Of a stretch of DNA of 64,000 nt, positions 11,001-23,000 are shown piece after piece. Below the pieces are notes generated by a model. It saw only the letters and a list, made by a program, of their open reading frames with translations. It made no database searches and had not been told where the DNA came from. Location: contig NC_064009.1 in NCBI RefSeq assembly GCF_932276165.1, positions 6,138,001-6,202,000 on the forward strand. Direction: 5' to 3'. A program made the position numbers and the translations under genes. This DNA comes from Plutella xylostella. Taxonomy: Eukaryota; Arthropoda; Insecta; Lepidoptera; Plutellidae. How positions within the stretch are numbered: position 1 is the stretch's first letter; every line of letters starts with the position of its first letter.

Positions 11001-14000
11001 CGAAATACTTAAAATGGCTCGCTCTATAGCTCTTTGTGGAACTCTGATTCGGTGCACAGTTTCGTTGGTCATCGTCCATGTATCGGCACCGTGTGGGCAA
11101 GTCACATTAGCAATTAACAATCCATAAGCAGCGTTGCTCGACTCTAAAACATCTATCAGATTCATACAAGTTACGCCCGATTTGATTAGCGAGCGACGAT
11201 GCCTAAGGATTGTTAATGGCTAATTTTCGGTGGTGGTAACTCCAAGGAATGTCACAAGGTGACTTGGTTCTCACACGACTGTCGGACCGGAACCAAATCG
11301 ACCACATTTTGATTATTCGAAAATGAAGACATTCACTTCTAGAATGAATGAATGAATGAATGAATGAATGCACCCCACCAGCCAGGAGTTACCCTGTATC
11401 ACGGAAATCGCCGCGCCTACTGGGGGGCGCTCAGTTTTTAAGGGAGGAGGAACACACGCTCAAGGATAGGTGAGGAAAGTGAATATCATCGACCGAGTAT
11501 GCACCCTAATTAGCCAATCTAGGAGAATAGGAAAAGGTAGGAAATAGGTTTTCGGAGAGCGTAAAAGCCATCTTTGGCATAATCATTGTTGGTATGCATG
11601 TCGTGGTCTGCTTTTGTAGGTGTTCCGTGTATTTTCTTCTGCCTGTAGGTGTCTGGTGTAATCCTGCAATCCTGTAGATTGCTGATATAGTCCGTGTCGG
11701 CTGTAATCCGTGTGTCTGTAGGTGTCCGATGTAGTCCTTGTGTCTGTAGGTGCCCGATGTAATCCGTGTGTCTTTTGGTGCTCGATGTAGTACTGCATGC
11801 ATGTACATAGGTTCCCGCTGTAGTCCCTGTGTCTGTAGGTGCTCGCTATAGTCCGTGTGTCTGTGGGGTAGGTGCTTGAAGTAATCCGTTTGTCTGTAAG
11901 TATCCGATGTTCTCCGTGTTGTATGTGCTTGAAGTAATCCGTGTGTCTGTACCCAATGCTCCCGTTTGTCTGTAGGTGCTTGAATTGATCCGTGTGTCTA
12001 TAGGTGTCCGATGTAGTTCTTGTGTCCTGTGCTGATGCTGGAGTGGTCCCGTGCTAATGCTGGAGTGGTCCTGTTCTGAGGTTGAAGTGGTCCTGTGCTA
12101 GTGCTGGAGTGGTCCTGTGCTGATGCTGGAGCGATCCTTTGCTAGTGCTGGGGTGGTCCTGTGCTGATGCTGGAGCGATCCTGTGGTGATGATGAAGTGG
12201 TCCTGTGCCGATGCTGGAGTGGTCCTGTGCTGATGCTGCAGTGGTCCTGTGCTGACGCTGAAGTGGTCCTGTGCTGATGGTGAAGTGGTCCTGTGCTGAT
12301 GCTGTAGTGTGTGATTGTAGATGGCTGGGTGGTCCTGTGCTGATTCTTAAGTGGTCCTGTGCTGATGCTGGAGTGGTCCTGTGCTGATGCTGGAGTGGTC
12401 CTATGCTGATGCTGGAGTGGTCCTGTGCTGATGCTGAAGTGGTTCTGCGCTGATGCTGGAGTGGTCCTGTGCTGTTGCTGCAGTGGTCCTGTGCTGACGC
12501 TGAAGTGTTCCTGTGCTGATGCTGAAGTGGTCCTGTGCTGACACTAAAGTGTGTGTCCTGTGCTGATGCTGGAGTGGTCCTGTGCTGATGCTGAAGTGCT
12601 TCTGTGCTGATGCTGTAGTGTAGTGACTGTAGATGACTGAAGTGGCCCTGTGTCTGATGCTGTATTTCTGTGGCTGTAGATTCCTGTAGCGATCCTGTGG
12701 CTTGCATCTGTGGCTTTTGGGCTGGGTAGTGTGGGCGGGACTGATGAGACTTACGAGTATTCCGTGTTTGTGTGCGTCTTCGAATGGTGGCGATAATTGA
12801 TTGAAAATTTATTGGTTGTTGTTTTCTATTTATTATTTAGTTCTAGCTGGCTCATATGTAGGCAGCGGTTGCATATTGACTATAGTTGATATATTGATTT
12901 TATTATTTGTATTTTAACCTATGTTCGTTTTTCAGTTTCCCTTGAATGGCGTTCGTTGATGTAGACAGCTAAATCTCTCCATATACCAAGCGGTCAAAAA
13001 ATACTTGAAAGAATTCTATTAACATCTTCGGTGAGCTATTGTTTTAGGGGTGCAGTTTCTGTCTATAACATTTTTGTTATATTCTATTTGAAAGTATCTT
13101 TGTTGCAATGTGGGAATTTTGTTTAACCAACTTTGGCTTTGTCTACTTTTACTCCATTGTTTCATTTTGGGTTTATTTTATGGCTTGCAGATGTTCTGTT
13201 TCTTTTGGCGCAATGGGTCTATGCCGGAGTTTATTTTAAATTTTTATTCTGGTCTGAAAGAGAGCTTATTTTTAAGAATTACGTTTGCTGTGGGAAAAAT
13301 ATTAGTTTGTGGTCCTTAACCCTGCACATGTTTGTGTAATAGGATACCTACGTTAGTGTTCAGGATGAATGAATGAATGAATTGGGGATATTTTAATTTA
13401 CTAACTAAAGTTAAATTTATTCGTTGATATTTTGCTAGATGGTGGAAGCGTCGTGCTAGATATTTTTGGATACGCACTAGTTTAATTATTAATCGTTTTC
13501 AAAATATAACAGATAGTAGGCACACTGTTCATGCAATAAAGAATTTGAGGTTTTTTGTTGTTGACTAAAGGTAAATTCATTGAATGATATTCTGCTGGAT
13601 ACTGTGCTATTTGGATAAATACATGGTAAAATAAAAGCAATATGAGATGAAAAAAATATGCATTAATCACCACGTTTTTCTTAGTTACTAGAGTAAGAAA
13701 ACTAACTTCGAAAGTAACCACCACTCTCGTTCAGGAAATTGAGATACATTTCAAATTGAGCATTTGGAAGGATGATAATGAATGCCTTCTGTCAGGTGCC
13801 TCAAAGGTCTAGATGGTAAACTACGGTGGTGCGGATACTTGGTATTTCCGAAGCAGCGTCAGCCGGTCTCTAGATCGGGATTGGAATTCTCTCACCAGAT
13901 TCTCGCGACGATTGTTGCTGTAGGTTTGGGGTATGACGGTGGCGGCTGGCGAACTTCTATCACGCCTATAAAGGGGCTGCGTCACACTATAATTATACAC

Positions 14001-17000
14001 TTCACTCATACACTGGAACCGCACACTTTATTTAAATGACTATATTGGTACAAGGCAAGATTAGGTAATGTTATACTCTAGGGACCCCTTGCACCATCAA
14101 ATCAAATCTAGATTTAGTGATAAATCTCGATTTAGCGTCAAATTTTATATGGACTGATGTTTCTTAAATCGAGATTTGACACCAAATCCAGACTTAATAT
14201 GTTTTTGCAAGTGGCCCTAGAACACACATTCCAAAACTTTATCAATAAATAAGAGATCACTTAATAACTTTTAAAGACTACAAGAGCTTTCGTACAACGG
14301 TTACTTATTAACAAAAGGCAACGCGAAACAAAGGATTTTTATGCGCAAGGGCCAGCGGCCAACACGTGTTGGGGCCCGGGAGCGCCCGGCGGACACGACC
14401 GTCCCGCTTGCCTGTCACAATGCCAAATCATGAAGACATTCACTTCTAGATGTTAGAAATACTTAAGAAGGGTTGCTAAAGTCAAGAGTGATCACCACTT
14501 AGTGGTTGGAAAAATCTGCTTGACGATAGCGGGAGCTCAGAAGCAGGCCACAAGATCTGCCAAAGATGTCGCTGTAAATAAGCTGCAGGACCCAGAAGTC
14601 AGAAGATAACTTAGTATCCAGATCCACAACAAATACCATCAACCTACTAAGTGTGGGCGACGCGCCTCAATCAAAGATAACTGCACTGGCATTAAAGACA
14701 TGTTTTAAAAAAGTTGCGAAGAAATAATAAGGTACAAGGAACACTTAAAGAAAGAATGGATGTCTAAAGGAACATGGCATATGATCAACTCTCCAAGGAA
14801 GACTTAACATCGAACTAGACTACCATTCTAAAGAAGCACGAGTTGCGTACGAGTATTTTCTTTGTGAACAAAATATCAAACGTAATTTAAAAAAGGACCA
14901 ACGCTGTTAGTCTGATTCTATATCTTGGAGAAAACAAACAGCGGCTGCCATGAAGGATCTATAGAAAGAATCAAATAAACTTTGCAACAAACCCCAGGAT
15001 ATCTCCTTGTTACTATGGAAGACCGACTTGTAAGATGGTATGACCACATTGCCGAAGTTTTTAAAGATCTAAACCAGTCTGCATCTGAGGAGTTGGATGC
15101 AGATTCAATTGACCAGGAGCATCTTGTATATCCAGATCTTGATATATGTCAAGAAGCATAATCGTAATCATTATGATTATAATAAAATCGATAGCAGTCG
15201 TTAAGCCTACTCAGAGACCTTAGGGCGGCTTGAAAACATCTGACAGTCGGGTTGCCCAATTACCCGTCAACTCTGTCAGCACAAGCTTGCTTGTGTTGGG
15301 GTCCACTAACCCACACTGGGACAGAGTAGTGGACTAGGCCTAGTCCCTTCCTTCATTGGAAGGAGACCCATGCCCCGGCAGTGGAGATGTGACGGGTCGT
15401 GATGATGGTTAATGATTATGAGATTTATAATTATTCTGCATCTTGACTTAAATTTTAATATCCAACCGCAAAGTAAAGTCGAAGTGATACGGACCATACG
15501 ATCGCTGAAATCCCACTTTTCAGCGATCGTATGGTAAGCACAGGGAACGACGGATATCCTACGGAGGCATAAAAAGGAGGATAGTTGCAATATACCGAGG
15601 ATGATGAAGTGAAGTTAGAGTAAAAGAGAATTTTATTTATGTCCAACTTTATCCTTTGAGGTTTGCTTATGTTTATATTGCTTTATCCTGAAAATTATGG
15701 GATAATATGGGATGGGACACTTACTAAAAAAGTGGGCTTCTATTTCGTAAAAAATATATCAAATCGGTTAAGTTGATCCAGAGTTTTGCTCTTGGGAACA
15801 CATTTCCGGTTAGAATTTTATTCATGCCCAACTTTTTTCTATGAGGTTTGCTTTCCGTCAAAATGCCTTATCCTGAAAATTATGGGATACAAACGGGTCG
15901 TAGATACTCACTAAAAACGTAGGCTTCTATTTTGTAAAAAAAATATCAAAATCGGTTAAGTTGATCCAGAGTTTTGCGCTTGGGAACACATTTCCGGTTA
16001 GAATTTTATTCATGCCCAACTTTTTTCTATGAGGTTTGCTTTCCGTCAAAATGCTTTATCCCGAAAATTATGGGATACAAACGGATCGTAGATACTCACA
16101 AAAAAGGTAGGCTTCTATTTTGTAAAAAAAATATCAAAATCGGTTAAGTTGATCCAGAGTTTTGCGCTTGGGAATACAGTTCCGGTTAGATTTTTATATA
16201 GATGTGAAATGTTGTTTCCGATTACATTTCAATATAAATTATTAAATAATAGGTTTACTTTTGATATATAATTTTTATTTTGTGTAAAAAAGTAATGTCT
16301 TGTGTCTACAATATAAATATTTTACTTTAAAAACCATATTGTTATTTAAAAAAATATTTTATAAAAATAAATATTTGGTTGGATCCTTTCTGCGAAACGT
16401 TGAATTTCCCTGCTTGCATAGAAAAAGCAATTTAGGAGAAAGGATCCAAGTGCATATTTTCATTAATAACTCAATAAATATTCGTTATAGCTACACCATG
16501 ATTTGCAATAGTAAAATAACAATAAATATGCATAATTTAAGATAATTTCCACATATAAGATGCTTTTCATTGCTGAAGAATACCGATTAGAACTTAAAAC
16601 GTCTATATCTCAGAACTAGGTTTGTGTGGGTTGAGTCCTTTCTGCGTAACTACGTCCAAATATAAATCGTATTAGGTATGTTTTGTGTGTTTGGTTTGGA
16701 TAAATAAAAAATTACAAAACTAAATTTTGAAAATACTATCTTTAATCTAATAAACAACAACCACACACAAAACAACACAAGTGCTCATCATATGAATGTT
16801 TGCCCTGGTTGGGATACAACCTGCAGGCCATTTGCTCTGGAGGCAGATTCACTTCAGCTTCTGGTGTCACGATATACAAGACATATAATTCAGGCAGGCT
16901 TTTTTCATCCATGACTGGAATCTTATATCTTCTTTGTCCTACCAAAGAGCTAGACTATGTTCAATCTCCATAGTGAATGGATTGGTTTGCTAGTAAGTTA

Positions 17001-20000
17001 ATTCACACAATAGCCATTTTCTTACTTTCTCTTTCCTATCAATGTGGTTGTCTGGAAGATGTTACATTTAGTAATAAGGGCACCAATTGTGCTATTAATT
17101 TTCTTTTCCATGTTTGTAAAACTGTTTCTGTTTGTGTGCAAAAAAGAGTATTTTATCTTTATCTTTTATCTTTGCAACTGCCCATCGTTTGCCAAACAGG
17201 TTATACTGTCACCTCAGAAGGGTCAGTTTGTGCACCCCCTAGTAATATTAAAAACTACAGCAAAAAATACTTCATATTAACTTTGAAATGAAAAACCTGG
17301 TACCTAATTCCTTCTTCATGGTGCTAAAATCTTACCTATATGGCAGGAAATTCCAAGTCAAAATAGGAGAAACTACTTCAAAACTATATGAGATCCAAGC
17401 ATATAACTATAAGGATGTGCTGTCAACTGTCAAGCAAACAAAAACCTGCTCTTGAAGTTAAATTCAGTTTTGTGTGTAAACAGTGATATTGTGATCTTAA
17501 ACCAACAAAAAAGTGTAGACAAATACTTTGGACATTTGTGAAAGTGTTATCCGCGAGTGATCTGCCGTATTTCAACCAAAAATAGTGCAAACAAAATTCG
17601 CGATAGTCATTTGAAAGGCCTAATTTATTTTTCTACCCTCATTTATTTACCATTGTCAGGAGGGGTTAGTCCCGCTATGGTATGGTCCCGGTATGGCACC
17701 CTCTTAAAATACCTATCAAAAAGTCCCGCTATGGTACCCATCTTTTAGATCTACTTTACAACAGTACCAAAAACTGAAGGGTACCATAGCGGGACTTTTT
17801 GATAGGTATTTTAAGAGGGTGCCATACCGGGACCATACCATAGCGGGACTAACCCGTCAGGAGAGTGCGTTCAAAAATCAGCTGTCAAAATGACATGTCA
17901 ATAGTTCTTTTCGCAATGATGATTACGTGCAACACGTTTTGCTTCTACTCGTGATTTATAATCATTAACTAGTGAACTAAAAGTATTACTTAATTTTAAG
18001 AAAGTGAAATAACAAATATAAGTGCAACTTTATAAATATCAAAAACAATATTTGATAAAAATTGCAAATTACAAGTGTTTTAAGTAGAATTAAATACCGC
18101 AGAGCGTGACAAACAGTGAATAACAAGGTTAGTCAATTCCTCCGAACGAAACGCGTAAGCGACGCGTTTTGCACGGCGCTTACGACGTTCTGGACACAGC
18201 CTCACTCTAGCGACGACCGACATACCGCTATTATAATTTAACTGGCAGGTAACTCGCTAAACACTTCGGGACTCGCTGCGTATTATACCTAATTACCTAA
18301 TCGGTACACTATTGATTGCTGCGGGAAACGGACTGTGACCGCTCTGAACAACTTACCAAAATGAATGCGGAGAGTTTGGAAAAACTGATCGATGAGAAGA
18401 TTAATTCACTTCAGTCCTTTATAATTAAAACTATGCATACAACTATACTGGGTGAATTTAAGAAAACTATTGAAACGATGAGCACAGAATTTACTCAGGC
18501 TACGGACTTCTTAGCTGCTGAACTAAAAGATGTCCTCATAAAACTCAAAACAGCCACTAAAACCATTGAGAACTTAAAAAATGAGAACTCTGCATTATCT
18601 ATCAAAGTAGCCGACTTAACCAACCGTGTCGCCTCAGTAGAACAACATGCTCGTGAGTGTAACGTGGAGATAGACTGCGTACCAGAAAATCGTAACGAAA
18701 ATATAATTGAAGTGGTAAAGAAAATTGCACACACTGTTTCGTATGATCTCGCCAATGATGATATACGCTCGTGCTTCCGGATCAGCAAGATGAATAAGCA
18801 ATCCGACAGACCGAGATCTATCATCGCTAAACTGCCCAGCTCTAGATGCAGAGATGAGCTACTCGCGGCTGTTAAAGTCTTCAACAAGTCGGCTTCACAC
18901 TCTGACAAACTCAGCACGTCTCACCTGGGAATACAAGGCGATAAGCAATTTATATTTGTTTCTGAGCATCTATCGCCCGTAAACAAATCACTCCATGCTG
19001 CTACCCGTCGCATTGTCAAGGAAAGGGGACTGAAGCACTGTTGGGTTCGTAACGGTCAAATTCTTGTTCGCAAAACCGACTTCTCTCCTATCATTATAAT
19101 AAAAAATTTAGAAATGCTTAATAATTTGTAATATAGGTTACTTGTTTATAAGTTATAATACTTTGTTAAGTAATAATAAGACACTCATATTTTGCATAAG
19201 AAATGGCTTCTTTAAATGTATACTACCAAAATATTAGAGGTATGCGAACAAAAACCGACAAAATTAAAACCAACATTCTCTCTTCAGATTACGATATAAT
19301 AATTTTTACTGAAACGTGGCTAAATGACTCTGTCTATGACCATGAATTCATCGATACGCGATACACTGTACACAGACGAGATAGACCCTTAATTAACTTT
19401 AGAAACAAAACTGATGGCGGGGGCGTGCTTATTGCAATCCGTAAAGAGATTATCACTGAGACAAATATCCAATCTGAATGTGATTGTGAGCTGATCTGGC
19501 TCTCGATACCTGTAAATAAAAAAAACAAGCTAATAAACCAGTACTCAACCATAAACCTTTGTGTGGCCTACAACCCCCCACCACTAAATCATACATATAG
19601 CAAAGAATTATGTCAAAATATAACAAATACCTTGAATTACCGTACCAGCGAAAACTCTTTTAACCTAATCGTAGGTGATTTCAACCTTTCTAGCACTAAC
19701 TGGGGTCAGTCACCCGATACACTATATTATGTCCCCGAGATATCATGTAATCAAATAGAAAAATGTGTTATTGATTGTATTCATTTCAACAACCTTTTGC
19801 AATGTAACGGTATCACTAACACATTAAACCGTACACTGGATCTCGTATTAACCAACTCACCTGAATGTATAAAGATACATCGCTGCTCATCACCTCTCTC
19901 AGTGATAGATAGACACCATCCTCCTTTGGATATAACCGTACGTATAACACCTAGGAAAACACTTCAGCCTAATCACACCACTTCTTTCAACTTCTACAAA

Positions 20001-23000
20001 GCAAATTACGTTGAGATCAATGACAAAATTGAACAGGTCGACTGGTACGCGGCCCTAGAAATAGAAGGCAACCAAGATATAAATATAGTCGTAGATAACT
20101 TCTACTCAACACTAGAGACCATCTTCTTAATACATGTCCCAATGAAAACCCGCAAATTCTCCATTTATCCCATTTGGTACAGTAAACCACTAATAAAAGC
20201 ACTACAGGAAAAATCGAAATACCATCGTAAATACAAAAAATACAACAATCCTCTGGATAAACTTACCTTTAACTTGCTTCGTAACCGCTGCGATAAACTC
20301 ACACGACTATGCTATGCTAAATATAAAGAAAACACAGAAAAAAACTTAAAAACTAACCCTAAGTTCTTTTGGAATTTTGTTAAAAATACTAAGAAAAATA
20401 GTAACTCTTTTCCACAGACTATGAAATACGGGGAAAAGGTAGCCACCGGAGGCCAAAACATATGCGATATCTTCTGCGAATATTTTAACTCTGTGTTTGA
20501 ACCTGCCACTGCTATAACACCAGCGCAGATAAACTATGACATAGCAAACCACTGTCTCTCCTCCGTGACTATAGCCGAATCTGAAATACAAGCGGCTCTC
20601 TCTAGAATAGACGCCAACAAGGGATCAGGTTCGGATAGCCTACCACCTTATTTTTTAAAACATTGTAGAAATACCATTTCTAAACCGTTATCACTCATTT
20701 TTAATCACTCTCTAAAGTTAGGCCAGTTCCCAAAGAAATGGAAGTTAGCTCACGTGGTCCCTATACCGAAATCAGGCTTCTCAGATAACGTTACTAAATA
20801 TCGTCCAATTTCTATCCTTTGCGCTACTAGTAAGATATTAGAATCCATTTTAGTAAAAAAACTGTACTGGCATGTCAAACCTTATTTAATAAACGAACAA
20901 CACGGATTTCTTCCCAAACGCTCTACTGTTTCGAATCTTGCTTTGTTATCTAACGACGTCATGACAGCGCTGGACGCGGGGCTTGAAGTGCACACAATTT
21001 ACACCGACTTCAGCAAAGCGTTCGATGTTGTGGATCACAGACTGTTGCTGGAAAAGCTATCTCACCTCGGTATACACGGATCTCTGCTGCGATGGGTAAA
21101 TAGCTACTTAAATAACCGATCTCAGCTTGTTGCATTGAACGGCTATAAATCCAAAATACTTTTAATATCTTCGGGGATAGCTCAAGGATCACATTTGGGG
21201 CCCTTATTTTTCGTTATTTTTATTAATGACATCTTAAAATCTATCCGAACCTCTAAAGCATTACTATACGCAGACGATTTAAAAATTTATAAAACTATTA
21301 AAAACATTAATGACTGTCATCAACTACAGCAAGATATTGATAATCTCACAAACTGGTGTAAAAACAACAACATGAAATTAAATATATCAAAATGCTTCCA
21401 AATGAATTTTACCCGCAAGCGATCCCCAACTACATATACCTACTCAATCGGGAATGAAATCTTACCAACTGTTAATAGCGTCCGAGATCTTGGTGTTCAA
21501 GTCGACTGCTCATATAAACTTGTCATTCATGTAGAAAAGATAGTCGCCAAAGCTAACAAAGTCCTAGGATTCGTCACTCGGAAAGCAAAAGTATTTCGTG
21601 AACCCGAAACCTTAAAGCTGCTTTACAATGCTTACGTCAGGTCTATATTAGAATACTGCAGCCCCGCATGGAACCCCGTGTACGCAATACACAGTGACAG
21701 GCTAGAAAAGGTCCAGAAACGTTTTATGTATCATTTATCTTTCAGTCAAAACTTATGTCGCACACTTACTTCATACTCGACACGACTGGACTACTTTAAA
21801 ATAGACACATTAAAACAACGACGCGACCGTAATGATCTGATATTACTATTTAAACTATTGCATGGCATGATCGACTGTCCCGACCTTCTACAAGCAATAC
21901 GCTTAAACGTACCTAAAATCAAAGGCAGAGTCATCAAGCAAAATCCTTTTGATCTACCATTCTGCAGAACTAATATGGGTCAGCATGCTCCTGTGTATCG
22001 AACAATGGAACTGTATAATAAATTAAAAGATAATATTGATATATATTCCACCTCTATTTCAGCCATAAAATCCCTAAAATTCTAAATTAACTACAATTAT
22101 TTTCGCATAGTTATCTATTAGTAAGTTTAAAGTTTATAGTTAGTTTATATTTATAGCTACAAAAACCTAGTATATAGGTACTTTATTAATAGTATATAGT
22201 TTACCTAAATAAGACACTTATTTTTTGTTTACTGCATTATAACCTGCAAAAATCTTATACTTAAGTAGCACTAATTAATGTAACTTAAGATACCTACTTA
22301 TCAATTCAATTTAATTAGTTAAATAAGTCTGTTTATTTTACATTTAAGGGGATCCCTAAAGCTAAAATGCTAAAGTCGGCTTGATATACTTGATTAGATT
22401 GGAAAAACGGTGGCTTCTATCACATTGATAAAAATATATTTTGTAGCAGAGGGTATACTGAACATGTTAGTTGCTTATAAATTGGTGCAGGATTATAATA
22501 AGTATGTTAAAAAAAATTGCAAACACACCATGTCTTTTGCCATTTTTTGACTTATTATGAAAAAACCCTCGAAATCAGAGGGCCCATTTTCATGGAATCT
22601 TATATGTATGTGTAGGTAATTAAATTCTTAACAAAGTTACCTTAAAGAGTTGGATTTAATGGACCAGAAGTCAACTTTTTTTGCAAAAAACTAATAAATT
22701 CCGGTTTAAAAATGATGACACCGTGACAGATTTCAGATTTCTTCAGTCGTCGCCCTGGTGGCGGCCTGTTAGGAGCGATACCCACGCCATTTTATTTTTT
22801 ATCAAATATTTCACAAAAACTGATTAAATCAACAAATTATGACTACAAGTATTATAATACATATGCATTTGCTATGGAAAGTTAATTTTCTAATCATTTG
22901 AGATACAGAAAAGCCGAAAATTCTTAGAAAACATTTCGCCTTTTCGATTTGTTTACATTTTTTACTATAGAGTTACAGATGCATAGATAAAGGTAAACAT

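Larger units (their letters stand above)
11344..14429 (-). mobile_element. 3.1-kb insertion flanked by 21-bp direct repeats
   Basis: ATGAAGACATTCACTTCTAG plus one A is found at 11,323-11,343 and 14,430-14,450. Next to the left copy is (GAAT)n, i.e. (ATTC)n on the minus strand, like a LINE 3' tail. A long variable duplication plus a simple-sequence tail indicates target-primed reverse transcription, so the insert is probably a minus-strand non-LTR element. No RT is readable; most of the insert is minisatellite. Confidence 0.6.
11190..15140 (+). pseudogene. LINE endonuclease region, split by a 3.1-kb insertion
   Basis: The plus-strand halves 11,190-11,343 and 14,451-15,140 join into one decayed endonuclease/RT reading: RNQIDHILI just before the insertion, then LLDVRNT, DHHLVVGKICL, KLQDPEVRR and LVRWYDHIAEVFKD after it. 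There are many stops and frameshifts. The motifs are typical of lepidopteran endonuclease/reverse-transcriptase LINEs. Confidence 0.55.
10265..16657. mobile_element. 6.4-kb TIR element with subterminal repeats, AAAT target duplication
   Basis: The left end GGACGTAGTTACGCAGAAAGG at 10,265 is matched in inverted orientation by the right end at 16,657 for about 33 bp, and AAAT flanks both (10,261-10,264; 16,658-16,661). The internal 15-mer GCAGAAAGGACTCAA recurs several times near the left end and in inverted form near the right end, as expected of transposase-binding sites. No transposase is left; the middle is filled by nested LINEs and minisatellites. A 4-bp duplication is compatible with several superfamilies, so I do not name one. 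It begins 143 bp from Rpd3 exon 2. Confidence 0.6.

Noticed and set aside
11506..11808. 100-codon minus-strand open frame
   Set aside because: It overlaps the 28-bp minisatellite and reads repeat sequence.
12054..12707. 217-codon minus-strand open frame with His/Gln/Ser repeats
   Set aside because: It is a by-product of a stop-free 22-bp minisatellite. The period is not a multiple of three and there is no domain.
13110..13339. Hydrophobic open frames (possible membrane protein)
   Set aside because: Two overlapping frames in AT-rich DNA inside a retroelement insertion; composition alone explains the hydrophobic residues.
16742..16945. Minus-strand reading with PVMDEKSLPELYVLYIVTPE
   Set aside because: It looks protein-like, but has no ATG, is stopped on both sides and shows no splice context; perhaps a fragment of a dead element or gene. 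Not supported enough to list.
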